Below are positions 31,855 to 42,018 of a stretch of DNA of 64,000 nt, piece by piece. The first letter of the stretch is position 1. Each line of letters begins with the position of its first letter. The notes under the pieces were generated by a model. The model saw only the letters and a program-made list of their open reading frames with translations. It was not told where the DNA came from and searched no databases. The position numbers and the translations under genes are program-made. The DNA is taken from positions 48,927 through 112,926 of the forward strand of contig CABUXV010000002.1 in the NCBI GenBank assembly GCA_902495595.1. The letters run 5' to 3'. This DNA comes from an uncultured Eubacterium sp. (GTDB taxonomy: Bacteria; Bacillota; Clostridia; Peptostreptococcales; Anaerovoracaceae).

Positions 31855-34077
31855 ATGAAAACACAAAATATAACTAAAAGAATAAGATTTATTTGCGTTT
31901 TTATCATGCTTATATTTGTTGTTATGACATTATTACAGCCAGTAATGAGTTTTGCGGAAGAGTTTAACAGCACATCTTCTGCATATAGCAGCAGTACAAA
32001 TGCAGAAAAAAAGGATAAGAACGAAGCTTCAGATATATCAGAAATAAAAAATTATGGAACGCAAGTAGAAGAAATTGGTGAATCCAATAGCGGTAAAAAA
32101 GACTCAGAAGTTCTTAATTATTCCGAGGAAAAAGTAGTAAATGAAGTTAAGAAGGATATGGAATTTCTCTACATTGAAAGTAAAGAATTGGAAACCCCAA
32201 GCACACAGAATATAGTTGTTTCTTGGAATGAAGACATTGAAGCTGTAGAATATGTCTTTCTTATATATTCGGACTCATTAGGAAAAGAATACAAGATAAA
32301 AGAAAAGAAAAGAACCGATAGTTCGATTTTGTTTGAGCGTGAATTTTCTTCTAAAGAAACAGGAGAATATACTGTAAACGGAATAGAATATACCGTAAAT
32401 GGAAATAAAAAAATATTTGAATTTAATGACGTAGAAATAGATGCAACATTTAAAGTCGTGAATAATGTTGAAGATGTAAATAAGGAAAATGAGGATAACG
32501 TTGTAATCCTTGACGTGGAGTCAGATGGGTCTGTGGATAAAAATGATTTGGACAAGCAGTTAGATACAGCTATGGAGGCAGCCAATGTAAATTCAGTAGC
32601 ACCTAAAGCTAAAGTAACAGCTGCAGTTTCAAATATTGTAGTTGTTTTAGACCCTGGTCATGGAGGTAAAGATTCTGGAACGACAAGAGGAAAAACCTAT
32701 GAAAAAACTTTAAATTTGAAAGTTGCACAATATTGTAAAGCAGAATTGGAACAGTATGGTGGGGTTACGGTTTATATGACAAGAACAGGTGACTCTTATT
32801 TAACATTAGCGCAGAGAGCTCAGATAGCAAAGAATAAAGGAGCTAATATTTTAGTTAGCATTCATCAAAATTCAGGAGCGAGTTCAGCAAAAGGTGCAGA
32901 GGTTTATTATCCAAACAGCAACTGGAAACCAGCAATAGGAAGTACTGGGAAGGGTGTTGCAAGTGCAGTACAGGCAGAACTTGTAAAATTAGGATTATCA
33001 GATAGAGGTATAAAAATTAAAAATACAGAAAATGGTTCAAAGTATGCTGATGGTTCATATTCGGATTATTATGGAATAATAAGGGAAAGTAAAGAAAGAA
33101 GTGTACCTGCTATTATTATAGAACATGCATTCCTATCAAACACTAATGATTATAATAATTTTTTAAGCAGTGATGCTAAGCTAAAAAAGCTTGGAGTTGC
33201 AGATGCCACAGGTATAGCGAAGTATTTTGGGTTATCAAAAGGTCAGTGGATTCAAGATGAAAATGGATGGAAATATAAAAAATCCGATGGTTCATATCAG
33301 GGAGAAGGATTTGCAGTCATAAATGGATATACTTATTATTTTGATAAAAATGGATACAGGTTAACAGGGATGCAGGAAATCGGAGGCAAAAAATATTATT
33401 TTGAAAAAGATGGAAAGAGCAAGAAAGGATGGTTTGAGTTATCCGGAAGCAAATATTACGGAAAAGCGGATGGGAGCTTGTGCGACGGACTTGTGTATAT
33501 AGGTTCAATTCAATACGAATTTGATTCGGATGGAAAATTGATTGAAAATAATACTCCTATATCAGGAATATCGAAAACTACAATAAATCAAATGGTAAAA
33601 TATTACCAAAAGTCAGGGAAAAAATACCCAACCAGTACATATAATACTAGAGGAGCTGCAAATATAGAAGAATTTTGTGAAATTTATTACGAAGAAGCAA
33701 AAGCTGAAGGAATTAGGGCAGAGGTTGCTTTTTGTCAGGCTATGAAGGAGACTGGATGGCTTCAATTTGGAGGAGATGTTAAAGCTAATCAGTGTAATTT
33801 TGCGGGATTAGGAGCAACAGGTGGTGTGTCTGGTGCATCGTTTAAAGATGTAAGGACAGGTATTAGGGCACAGATACAGCATTTAAAAGCATATTCGAAT
33901 AAAGATAAATTATTTAATGCATGTGTTGACCCGAGATTTAATTATGTAAAAAGAGGTTCGGCTCCATACGTAGAATGGTTAGGAGCAAAAGCAAATCCTA
34001 ATGGTGTAGGATGGGCAACGGCGTCTGATTACGGTACAAGCATAGTTTCTATGATGAATAAGTTATTATCTTTATAG
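31855..34077 (+). CDS. Secreted N-acetylmuramoyl-L-alanine amidase with wall-binding repeats and glucosaminidase domain
   Basis: A 740-aa secreted autolysin. In order: signal peptide (1-35), a Ser/Glu-rich linker and small beta domain (to about 200), an amidase_3 domain (about 260-460; VLDPGHGGKDSG, SIHQNSG, IIEHAFLSN supply the zinc and catalytic residues), three choline/glucan-type wall-binding repeats (GWKYKKSDGSY, GYTYYFDKNGYRLTG, KKYYFEKDGKSKKGWF, about 470-565), and a C-terminal glucosaminidase domain (about 580-740; QAMKETGWLQFGGDV). It can cut both the stem peptide and the glycan strand. It has its own promoter and terminator and lies just upstream of the teichoic-acid cluster. Confidence 0.93.
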   Translation: MKTQNITKRIRFICVFIMLIFVVMTLLQPVMSFAEEFNSTSSAYSSSTNAEKKDKNEASDISEIKNYGTQVEEIGESNSGKKDSEVLNYSEEKVVNEVKKDMEFLYIESKELETPSTQNIVVSWNEDIEAVEYVFLIYSDSLGKEYKIKEKKRTDSSILFEREFSSKETGEYTVNGIEYTVNGNKKIFEFNDVEIDATFKVVNNVEDVNKENEDNVVILDVESDGSVDKNDLDKQLDTAMEAANVNSVAPKAKVTAAVSNIVVVLDPGHGGKDSGTTRGKTYEKTLNLKVAQYCKAELEQYGGVTVYMTRTGDSYLTLAQRAQIAKNKGANILVSIHQNSGASSAKGAEVYYPNSNWKPAIGSTGKGVASAVQAELVKLGLSDRGIKIKNTENGSKYADGSYSDYYGIIRESKERSVPAIIIEHAFLSNTNDYNNFLSSDAKLKKLGVADATGIAKYFGLSKGQWIQDENGWKYKKSDGSYQGEGFAVINGYTYYFDKNGYRLTGMQEIGGKKYYFEKDGKSKKGWFELSGSKYYGKADGSLCDGLVYIGSIQYEFDSDGKLIENNTPISGISKTTINQMVKYYQKSGKKYPTSTYNTRGAANIEEFCEIYYEEAKAEGIRAEVAFCQAMKETGWLQFGGDVKANQCNFAGLGATGGVSGASFKDVRTGIRAQIQHLKAYSNKDKLFNACVDPRFNYVKRGSAPYVEWLGAKANPNGVGWATASDYGTSIVSMMNKLLSL

Positions 34078-34095
34078 AAATAATATTAATCTAAG

Positions 34096-34129
34096 AAAAC
34101 GGCTTAATATTTGATTTTAAGCCGTTTTT
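34096..34129 (+). terminator. Amidase gene terminator
   Basis: The perfect 12-bp arms AAAACGGCTTAA and TTAAGCCGTTTT enclose a 9-nt loop and end in a T run. Confidence 0.92.
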
Positions 34130-34195
34130 ATAATATAATAAATAATTGTATTTATATTAAGTATAATGAAAAAATGCGGTATATAGGAGATTATT

Positions 34196-35746
34196 TTGCG
34201 AATAGATAATTCAGCGAAAAATATAAAGATAGCATGGCTTATGCATATAGTACATGTATTCGGACAGTTTATATCAAGAACTGTTATTATTATGGTGCTT
34301 TCGGTAGAGTATGTCGGATTAAGCGGATTGTTCAGCAATGTATTATCAATGCTGTCTCTTGCCGAACTTGGTATAGGTGAAGCCATTGTGTTCAGTTTAT
34401 ACGGACCGATAGCAAGAGGAGAAAAGAAAGAAATAAACGCCATAATGACTTTCTACCAGAAAATTTATATAGGAGTGGGATTGTTTATTCTGATTGCCGG
34501 AATATCTCTTACTCCGGCAATAGAGTATCTTATTAAAGGTGTTCCGGATATTCCGTATATACATGTGATTTATGTTATGTATGTTGCAAATTCGGCAATG
34601 TCATATTTCTTTTCTTACAGAGCCACATTTATCAGAGCTAATCAAAAAAACTATATAGTGACCGTAAACGAAGAAGTTTTTAATATTATATCAATAGTAA
34701 TAAGGTCTGTATTGCTGATTGTAACGGGAAATTATTTGCTGTTTATGGGACTTGGAATTTTAATTCTTTTGATTCAAAATATTAATATTACATTAATAGC
34801 AAATAAAAGATATCCGTATTTAAAGGAAAAAAGCAAGGAGAAAATTCCTGAAAAGACTTTTGCCGAAATTAAGAAAAACACTGCGGCTATGGTTTTTCAT
34901 AAAATAGGAACTATCATAGTGTTTGCTACAGATAACGTTATAATATCTAAATTCCTGGGACTTGCAAGTGTGGGTTTGTATTCAAATTATTATACGCTTA
35001 CAAGTGCTTTTACAGCTTTTATCAATAAATTTTTTACGAGTATATCTGCCAGCGTGGGAAATCTGGCCGTTTCCGAAAGCATAGAGAAGCAGGAAAAAAC
35101 ATTATTTCAGGTTCTGTTCGTTAACTTTTGGCTTTATACATTTACCTGTTCGGGGCTGTTTGCTTTACTGAATCCTTTTATTAAAAATATATGGCTGGGG
35201 AGTGAGTATATATTTGGAATAGCAGTAGTATTGCTGATAGTGATAAAAAATTATTTGACAGGAATGAGAAAAGCTGCTCAGACGTTTAAAAATGCAAAAG
35301 GTTTATATTGGTATAATAAATATATGCCGATTTATGAATCTCTCATAAATTTGATAATGTCTCTTATATTGGTAAATTTAATAGGAATATCGGGAGTGCT
35401 GCTGGGTACTATTATAAGTTCGCTTGTTACATGCGTGTGGATAGAGCCTCATGTTCTGTACAAATATGGATTCGGGAAAAGCGCGAAAGAGTATGTAAAA
35501 AAATATATTGAATATATGGTGGTTTTTTTGATAACTATAGCAATAAGCTGGGCAAGCTGCAAAGGCGTGGAGTTTATATTTGGAGGCGCCGGGGCGCTGA
35601 GATCGGCAAAAGCTGTTTGCGTGTTCGGCATTCAGTTACTACTTGCAGTATTAGTATCAAATGGTTTTTTATGGATTGTCTATAGAAAATCCGATAATTA
35701 TAAATATTTGTATAGCGTTATAAAAAAGAAAGTATTAAAGAGATAG
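34196..35746 (+). CDS. Polysaccharide flippase, Wzx/MATE-like (MOP superfamily)
   Basis: A 516-aa polytopic protein with about fourteen hydrophobic helices. The N-terminal segment from SRTVIIMVLSVEYVGLSGLF and LSLAELGIGEAIVFSLYGP matches the Wzx-like flippases of Gram-positive polysaccharide clusters, which move undecaprenyl-linked units across the membrane. It uses a TTG start at 34196 behind AGGAG. It is the first gene of a tightly packed cluster with CDP-polyol transferases, so its cargo is likely a teichoic-acid-type unit. Confidence 0.88.
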   Translation: MRIDNSAKNIKIAWLMHIVHVFGQFISRTVIIMVLSVEYVGLSGLFSNVLSMLSLAELGIGEAIVFSLYGPIARGEKKEINAIMTFYQKIYIGVGLFILIAGISLTPAIEYLIKGVPDIPYIHVIYVMYVANSAMSYFFSYRATFIRANQKNYIVTVNEEVFNIISIVIRSVLLIVTGNYLLFMGLGILILLIQNINITLIANKRYPYLKEKSKEKIPEKTFAEIKKNTAAMVFHKIGTIIVFATDNVIISKFLGLASVGLYSNYYTLTSAFTAFINKFFTSISASVGNLAVSESIEKQEKTLFQVLFVNFWLYTFTCSGLFALLNPFIKNIWLGSEYIFGIAVVLLIVIKNYLTGMRKAAQTFKNAKGLYWYNKYMPIYESLINLIMSLILVNLIGISGVLLGTIISSLVTCVWIEPHVLYKYGFGKSAKEYVKKYIEYMVVFLITIAISWASCKGVEFIFGGAGALRSAKAVCVFGIQLLLAVLVSNGFLWIVYRKSDNYKYLYSVIKKKVLKR

Positions 35747-35750
35747 TATT

Positions 35751-36923
35751 ATGAATTTGTTCAGGAAAATAAGAAGTTTGATAAGCGCAATGTGTTTTAT
35801 AATTTTTAATAGGATATGCTGTATTTTTATTCCGCTGGCTGAAAATCAGGTGTGTTTTCTGGCTGAAACGCATAAGGAGCTTAATGGCAATCTTGAGGCT
35901 GTGCACAATTACCTTGAAATTAATAAGCCGGAGCTTGATTTACTGGTATATGCAAAAGGAGATCGCCGAGAACGGCACAATATCGTGGCGGTTTTGGAAA
36001 TATGGAAAGCAATCAGTGTATCAAAATATATTTTTTTAGATGATTTATATACGACGACATCTTATATGAAAGTAAGAACAAATCAGGAAATTATACAGCT
36101 TTGGCATGGGGCCGGAGCGTACAAAAAATTCGGGCACAGCAGAAACGACCTTTATGCAAATATCGGAGGCAAAATGCGTGTTCATAAAGGATATAAAAAA
36201 TATACAAAAGCTATAGTGAGCGGCAGCAGAATTACATGGTGCTATGCAGAGGCTTTCGGAATAGACGAAAAAAAAGTATATGCTACAGGAATGCCGCGAA
36301 TGGACAGGCTTTTTGACAGTAAGTATGTTGAAAGTATAAAAGAAAATTTTCTGACAGAATATCCTTTGCTTAAAGATAAGAAAATAATTTTATTTGCCCC
36401 TACATACAGAGGGACATTAGTAAGAGAAGCTGATTATAATTTTGAAGAAGCGAATTTAAACAAACTGAGCAGTGTATTAGGTGATGAATATGTAATATTA
36501 ACAAGATGGCATCCTGCGCTGAAAAATAATATAAAGAGGGGGCTTTCTAAAGTTAAATACTGTGATTTCGGAGACAGAATAATAGATTTTACCGAGTATA
36601 AAAATGTAAACGATTTACTTATTGCATGTGATATCATGATTACAGATTATTCTTCTATTATATTTGATTATTTTCCTCTGCATAAACCTGTAGTGTACTT
36701 TGCGTATGACAGAGATGAATATTCAGGAGGCAGAGGTCTTTATTATGATTTTGATAAATATCTGTTCGGAAATGTTGCCGAAGATTTTAATCAGTTAGTA
36801 AAATCAGTAAAAGATGAGAATTTATGCGAGGAACAGAGAAAGGACTTTTATGACTTGTTTTTAGACAGCTGTGACGGAAATTCTACAGAGAGGGTATGCG
36901 ATTTGATATGGAATATGGATTAG
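35751..36923 (+). CDS. CDP-glycerol/ribitol glycerophosphotransferase (TagB/TagF-like), copy 1
   Basis: A 390-aa membrane-associated enzyme transferring polyol phosphate from a CDP-polyol. Typical features are IQLWHGAGAYKKFG (about 118-131), FAPTYRG (about 212), TRWHPAL (about 245) and DIMITDYSSIIFDYFPLHKP (about 295-315), the CDP-polyol-binding block. It begins four bases after the flippase stop and overlaps the next gene by 28 nt. Whether it primes or polymerises cannot be read from sequence. Confidence 0.92.
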   Translation: MNLFRKIRSLISAMCFIIFNRICCIFIPLAENQVCFLAETHKELNGNLEAVHNYLEINKPELDLLVYAKGDRRERHNIVAVLEIWKAISVSKYIFLDDLYTTTSYMKVRTNQEIIQLWHGAGAYKKFGHSRNDLYANIGGKMRVHKGYKKYTKAIVSGSRITWCYAEAFGIDEKKVYATGMPRMDRLFDSKYVESIKENFLTEYPLLKDKKIILFAPTYRGTLVREADYNFEEANLNKLSSVLGDEYVILTRWHPALKNNIKRGLSKVKYCDFGDRIIDFTEYKNVNDLLIACDIMITDYSSIIFDYFPLHKPVVYFAYDRDEYSGGRGLYYDFDKYLFGNVAEDFNQLVKSVKDENLCEEQRKDFYDLFLDSCDGNSTERVCDLIWNMD

Positions 36924-38284
36924 ACGAAAATAAATCATGCAGGAAATTAAACTTTTTAGATATTGCAGAAAATATAATAATTATATCTTCTGTTATAATT
37001 TTTATGCTGAACTATACTATTGTAGGAGTAGTTGAACCTGGTATATTTTCTCCTTTAAAAAATATCGTGATGCTTGCTTTTTTTGCATTGTTTATATACA
37101 GGTTTTTTTCGGTATCTAAAAATCAGAGAAGAACTTTTTTTACAAAAAAAGTTTTTATTTTGCCATGTTTTGTATGGATTGTTTTGTTTTTTGCTGCAAG
37201 ATTGGTTACCTTTGCTGCGGAGGGGTTTCAATACGGCATTGCCAGAGAAATTTTTTTTGAATTTGTTTTTTTAATAGCAATATGTGAGTGGACTGTAGGA
37301 AAGAATGTAAAGATAGATTTGCTTGCTGCTATTTTTATAATAGTAAATTTATTAATAAATATTGCCAATACATATTGCATTCATATAATTAAGCTGAGCT
37401 TTGAAGGCATAGATAAGAGCACTGCGGTAATGGAAATTTTAACAAGTTTAAAGACTTATAGTTCTTATGGAGCAGAATATAATCTGGCTGTTTTATACAC
37501 AAATCCAAATTCGGCAGGAATAATGACAGGGCTTGCTATATTATTAAGCTTTATGTTTATAAAAAATAAAAAGCTTATACCGCTGTTGTCTATATACTGG
37601 CTTTATTCAATATACGTAATGTTGGAATATGAGTCGCGGGGGGCAATACTGAGTTTTGCAGCGGCATGTGTAAGTATTTTTGCGATGTTGTTGTTAAAGA
37701 AGCTGTCTCCTAAGACAATAATTTCATTATGTTTAATTTTGTGTGCGGGCTTTGCGATTGTAATATATGGGATAATTGGATATAATCTAAACGATAATAA
37801 TAAAGAGCTTACGAAAATTGAAGAGCAAATAAATGTTTTAAGTACGGGACGGTATAAAATTTGGCAGGATTGTTATATTTCGCATCAGGATAAGCGGGCT
37901 TTCGGAACAGGAAACGCTGCCTTGGAAAAGGAACAGCGAAATGAATATCTGAAAAGTGAATTTGAAAATACATATGGTTCGGATTCGGGATTTATACCGA
38001 CAACTTTCAGTGTGCACAATGGATATCTGGCAACTGTATTTATAACAGGCTGGATTGGATTTATAATTTTTATTGTAATAATGATGAATAAAGTTATAAA
38101 TGCAAAGATTTTTTATAAACGAAACAAACTCAGCATAATAATGGCTTCGGTAGTGATTTTCACATTTATGGTAAGCAACTTTGAAGCGTTGCTGATAACC
38201 AGCAGATATTATACAATTTTACTGACATTTATAATATTAGCATGGGATGTTTCGGGTGAGAAAGGAAGACAGGAGTGTAAATGA
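36896..38284 (+). CDS. O-antigen polymerase/ligase-like membrane protein (Wzy-like), first of two
   Basis: A 462-aa protein with about eleven helices. LYTNPNSAGIMTGLAILL (about 200-217), SRGAILSF (about 249) and STGRYKIW (about 318) followed by HNGYLATVFITGWIGF are the typical Wzy_C / O-antigen ligase landmarks, with the large extracellular loop between them. The start is uncertain: 36896 has a very close AGAGGG, and 36908 is an alternative. It probably polymerises or ligates the lipid-linked unit. A second Wzy-like protein follows with a 4-nt overlap. Confidence 0.85.
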   Translation: MRFDMEYGLDENKSCRKLNFLDIAENIIIISSVIIFMLNYTIVGVVEPGIFSPLKNIVMLAFFALFIYRFFSVSKNQRRTFFTKKVFILPCFVWIVLFFAARLVTFAAEGFQYGIAREIFFEFVFLIAICEWTVGKNVKIDLLAAIFIIVNLLINIANTYCIHIIKLSFEGIDKSTAVMEILTSLKTYSSYGAEYNLAVLYTNPNSAGIMTGLAILLSFMFIKNKKLIPLLSIYWLYSIYVMLEYESRGAILSFAAACVSIFAMLLLKKLSPKTIISLCLILCAGFAIVIYGIIGYNLNDNNKELTKIEEQINVLSTGRYKIWQDCYISHQDKRAFGTGNAALEKEQRNEYLKSEFENTYGSDSGFIPTTFSVHNGYLATVFITGWIGFIIFIVIMMNKVINAKIFYKRNKLSIIMASVVIFTFMVSNFEALLITSRYYTILLTFIILAWDVSGEKGRQECK

Positions 38285-40254
38285 AGCCGGAAGAAAGTAT
38301 CGGATATATAAAATTCAATAAAATTTTGGCGTATATTCTTGCAGTATTGTTTTTGTCGGCTGCATGCGGGCTTGCAGCAGTAAGCGGTTCCCATTCACTT
38401 ACAAATACTTATGATGCAGGTAAAATCTGTGATGTTCGTAACGGAGCAATGAATATAAATATAAATCCCTTAAGTGAGGACAATTATTTTTGGGTATCAA
38501 CTGTAGAAGATGCGTTTCAATGGAACTATATGTATATAGATATAAGCGACGCTGATTTTCAAAGTGCTGATTTTCAGATTCAAGGGTATAATGAAGGAAC
38601 ACCTACAGGAGATGCCGAAAAATATCGGATATCGACAGGATATAATGAAATAAAACTTAGCGGGGCGGCTTTTGATACTGTAAAGATAGAAGTGATTGGA
38701 GAAGAGCCGGTAACATTTTCTACTAAATTTATACAGTTTAGAGAAAATAAGTTTTTCTTTTCATTAAGCCGTTATCTTGGGTTTGTAGGAATTTTCGCAT
38801 CGGTTTTTATATTTATAAGTGGTTTGATAATTTTATTTATCAGAAAAAGAAATTTAAAAATTGACTGGTACGGACCTATAGACTTTTTACAGGATATTTA
38901 TTTGTCGCTGGGAAACAGATTCTTAAAGATTTCACTGAAAGTACCTTACAAAGTTAAACATATACTGAGAATAACCGCATTAATCGTCTGGATGTTCTGG
39001 ATTATGTTTATATACAATATTGGAAAATATATGCTTACGGCATATTTTAAATATAATGTATTGATATTTTGCGTGATAATGTTTCTTATAGCGGTTAGTT
39101 TAATCGAAAAACCTCTTGAGAAAAAAGACTGGAATAAGCCCTTAGTTCACGCATGGTTGTGGCTCAGTATACTGATGTGTATATCTGAATTTTTTATAAG
39201 CAAAAGATTTTGTATGATAGGTTATGTTAACCTCACGGTCTTTGGATTTTATTATTTTGTATGGAACAATCTGGAAGAGCGGGAAAGGATTGTTAATGAA
39301 ATAATAACATCCTTTAAAATCGCTTTTTTAATATCATTATGTTTTACTTTGACATGCAGACCAAGAGATGAAATGGGAGGTCTGATAGGGCATACATGGA
39401 ATCCGAATATATATGGAATATTCTGTGCTATAGTATTGATGGCATTTTTAGCGTCAATAAGGAAAAATTTTATATACCGAAAGAATAAAATACATTTAAT
39501 TTTTAATATTATGGGAGCAATTATATCTTTATCATTTGTGCTTTTGGCAGGTTCAAGGGCGGGAATGGTAATTGCTGTGCCGGGAATGATGTTTTTTCTT
39601 ATCGAATACATATCCTTTGTTAGAAAAGGTTTGGTTGGAAAAGCTAAGGGTATTGCAGGACTATTTGTATTTGCAGGTGTTTTTTATGCAGTACATGTAT
39701 TTTTGTCATGGGCAACGGTTAATCTGCCCTTGGTTCAGGTTGTATTTTCATGGGACAGCAGCATACCGAATGAATCTTTGAAAAGTGTAATTTCTGTAGG
39801 AATGGAGACACCGGCATTTCAGAATATAATGTATAATGAGAATGCAAGAGCATTTCTGACAGGACGTAACTTATACTGGGCGGAATATCTGCGAAGCATA
39901 AATTTTTTGGGACATGAGTATTATCCTGTAATGTGGGGAGGTGCCAGATATCCTCATAATGGTATTTTGGGTATAATATACAGATATGGAATATTGACAG
40001 CTGTGCCATATATAATAATGTTTTTAAATGTATGCACAGAATCATTTAAAATGTATTTCAATGAGCGTAAAAAGGGGTCTTCTTCTTTTTATATATGGAT
40101 ATGCGCTTTAGGAATATCATTTTGCATGCTTGTCGAAAATTTTGAAAGACCGTTTTTAGCTACTGAATGGTTATGGTGGTATTGGATGCTGGGATTTCTG
40201 TTTGTAAAAGAAAAGCGGGATAAATTAAAAGGTGATACGGAGGAACATTTATGA
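38281..40254 (+). CDS. Large O-antigen ligase-like membrane protein with extracytoplasmic domain
   Basis: A 657-aa protein. After an N-terminal helix (about 13-30), residues 32-155 form a soluble, probably beta-rich domain facing outside. About twelve helices follow, with HTWNPNIYGIFCAIVLM (about 375), LAGSRAGMVIAVPGM (about 420) and PHNGILGIIYRYGI (about 560), the Wzy/ligase landmarks. It is much longer than the preceding homologue, and the external domain is unusual. Its ATG overlaps the previous stop, and its stop overlaps tarI. Confidence 0.78.
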   Translation: MKPEESIGYIKFNKILAYILAVLFLSAACGLAAVSGSHSLTNTYDAGKICDVRNGAMNININPLSEDNYFWVSTVEDAFQWNYMYIDISDADFQSADFQIQGYNEGTPTGDAEKYRISTGYNEIKLSGAAFDTVKIEVIGEEPVTFSTKFIQFRENKFFFSLSRYLGFVGIFASVFIFISGLIILFIRKRNLKIDWYGPIDFLQDIYLSLGNRFLKISLKVPYKVKHILRITALIVWMFWIMFIYNIGKYMLTAYFKYNVLIFCVIMFLIAVSLIEKPLEKKDWNKPLVHAWLWLSILMCISEFFISKRFCMIGYVNLTVFGFYYFVWNNLEERERIVNEIITSFKIAFLISLCFTLTCRPRDEMGGLIGHTWNPNIYGIFCAIVLMAFLASIRKNFIYRKNKIHLIFNIMGAIISLSFVLLAGSRAGMVIAVPGMMFFLIEYISFVRKGLVGKAKGIAGLFVFAGVFYAVHVFLSWATVNLPLVQVVFSWDSSIPNESLKSVISVGMETPAFQNIMYNENARAFLTGRNLYWAEYLRSINFLGHEYYPVMWGGARYPHNGILGIIYRYGILTAVPYIIMFLNVCTESFKMYFNERKKGSSSFYIWICALGISFCMLVENFERPFLATEWLWWYWMLGFLFVKEKRDKLKGDTEEHL

Positions 40255-40958
40255 TATTTGGAGTTATTTTAGCAGGCGGAATAGGAAGTCGAATGGGAAG
40301 CGGCGAAAAACCTAAGCAGTATATAAACATAGGAAGAAAGCCTATAATAATTCATACTGTAGAAAAATTTATGATGATAAGTCAGTTTGAAAAAATATTG
40401 GTACTTTGCCCTGAGGAATGGATGGAATACACTGATGAGTTAATCGGAAAGCATATACAGGCAAGAGAAAATATAATTGTTTTATCAGGAGGAAATACAA
40501 GAAATGAAACTCTTATGAATGCGATAAAATATATAGATTCGGAAAATATGCTAAACGAAGATACAATAATAGTAACTCATGATGCTGTCAGACCTTTTGT
40601 AACCACCAGGATACTTAAAGATAATATTAAAGCTTTGGAAAAATATGAAGCTTGTGATACTGTAATACCTGCTACAGATACAATAGTACAGTCTAAAGAC
40701 GGTGACATCATATCAAGCATTCCTGACAGAAAATATCTGTATCAGGGACAGACTCCTCAGAGCTTTAAAGCAAAAAAACTACAGATGCTTTATAATGAAT
40801 TATCGGAAGACGAGAAAGATATATTGACAGATGCAGCAAAAATTTTTGCTATAAAGAACCAATCGGTACATTTGGTAAAAGGTGAAACGTTTAATATTAA
40901 AATAACTTATCCTTATGATTTAACAGTGGCAGAATCTTTGATAAGAAATGGATTATAG
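40251..40958 (+). CDS. tarI: Ribitol-5-phosphate cytidylyltransferase (TarI)
   Basis: A 235-aa IspD/TarI-family enzyme making CDP-ribitol from CTP and ribitol 5-phosphate. The CTP-binding loop GVILAGGIGSRMGSGEKPKQY (starts at residue 4), VTHDAVRPFV (about 108) and GQTPQSFK (about 164) are present. IspD has the same motifs; TarI is favoured because tarJ follows directly and the surrounding genes are CDP-polyol transferases. The start overlaps the upstream gene by 4 nt. Confidence 0.93.
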   Translation: MIFGVILAGGIGSRMGSGEKPKQYINIGRKPIIIHTVEKFMMISQFEKILVLCPEEWMEYTDELIGKHIQARENIIVLSGGNTRNETLMNAIKYIDSENMLNEDTIIVTHDAVRPFVTTRILKDNIKALEKYEACDTVIPATDTIVQSKDGDIISSIPDRKYLYQGQTPQSFKAKKLQMLYNELSEDEKDILTDAAKIFAIKNQSVHLVKGETFNIKITYPYDLTVAESLIRNGL

Positions 40959-40975
40959 ATATAAAAGGTGGTATT

Positions 40976-42001
40976 ATGTTAAACACAGTGTACAGGCTTG
41001 TAAAGCCAAGAAAGTTTGAGATTGAATTTGAGAATATAGAGCTTACAGATGAAGTTGTAATAGTCAGACCTACTCATCTGAGCATATGCAATGCTGACCA
41101 AAGATATTATCAGGGGAAAAGAGACCCGAAAATTCTTGAAAAAAAACTGCCTATGGCGCTTATACATGAGGCGGTAGGTGAAGTTATATATGATAGTAAA
41201 GGTGAATTTAAATCAGGACAGAAAGTAGTTATGATTCCCAATACCCCTTACGAGGAAGATGCGGTAATAGCGGAGAATTATTTGCGCAGCAGTAAATTCA
41301 GAGCAAGCGGATTCGACGGATTTATGCAGGATAATGTAGCCATGAGAAGAGATAGGCTTGTTGTTTTGCCTGATAATATTGAACTTAATGTTGCAGCTTT
41401 CATTGAGATAATTTCAGTAAGCTATCATACAGTAAGTAGATTTCTGGATATGAGCCATAAAAGAAGAGATTCCATAGCTATTTGGGGTGATGGAAATTTA
41501 GCATACATAGTTTCGCTTATTTTGAAGAAATTTTTGCCTGATGTTAAATTGTACATCATGGGAGTACATGAGGATAAACTTCAAAATTTTACATTTGCCG
41601 ATGAAACTTTTCATGTGAATAAAATACCTGGAAACATTAGTTTTGACCACGCCTTTGAGTGTGTAGGCGGACCGGGATGTGAGATGGCGGATAATCAGAT
41701 AATAGATTATATAAAACCAGAAGGGTCGATAGCACTTATGGGGGTGAGTGAGAACAGAGTTCCTATAAATACCAGAATGGTATTGGAAAAGGGACTCAGA
41801 ATATTTGGAAGCAGCAGAAGCGGAAGAGAAGATTTCATAAAAACTGTAGAATTTTTATCTGAATACCCAAAATCAGCAAAGCTGATGTCTAATCTGGTGG
41901 ATTCAGTGATAGATGTAAGAAATGTTGACGATATGAATGAAGCTTTTGAAAGTGATATTAAAAAATTCGGCGGAAAAACAATAATGCTTTGGAATGTGTA
42001 A
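40976..42001 (+). CDS. tarJ: Ribulose-5-phosphate reductase (TarJ)
   Basis: A 341-aa zinc-type medium-chain dehydrogenase that reduces ribulose 5-phosphate to ribitol 5-phosphate with NADPH, feeding TarI. The N-terminal THLSICNADQRYYQGKR holds the zinc cysteine region, HEAVGEV follows (about 63), and IAIWGDGNLAYIVSLILKK (about 163) is the nucleotide fold. AAAAGGTGG precedes the ATG. TarI and TarJ side by side are the standard CDP-ribitol module. Confidence 0.93.
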   Translation: MLNTVYRLVKPRKFEIEFENIELTDEVVIVRPTHLSICNADQRYYQGKRDPKILEKKLPMALIHEAVGEVIYDSKGEFKSGQKVVMIPNTPYEEDAVIAENYLRSSKFRASGFDGFMQDNVAMRRDRLVVLPDNIELNVAAFIEIISVSYHTVSRFLDMSHKRRDSIAIWGDGNLAYIVSLILKKFLPDVKLYIMGVHEDKLQNFTFADETFHVNKIPGNISFDHAFECVGGPGCEMADNQIIDYIKPEGSIALMGVSENRVPINTRMVLEKGLRIFGSSRSGREDFIKTVEFLSEYPKSAKLMSNLVDSVIDVRNVDDMNEAFESDIKKFGGKTIMLWNV

Positions 42002-42018
42002 TTAGAAGGAGTATGGAT

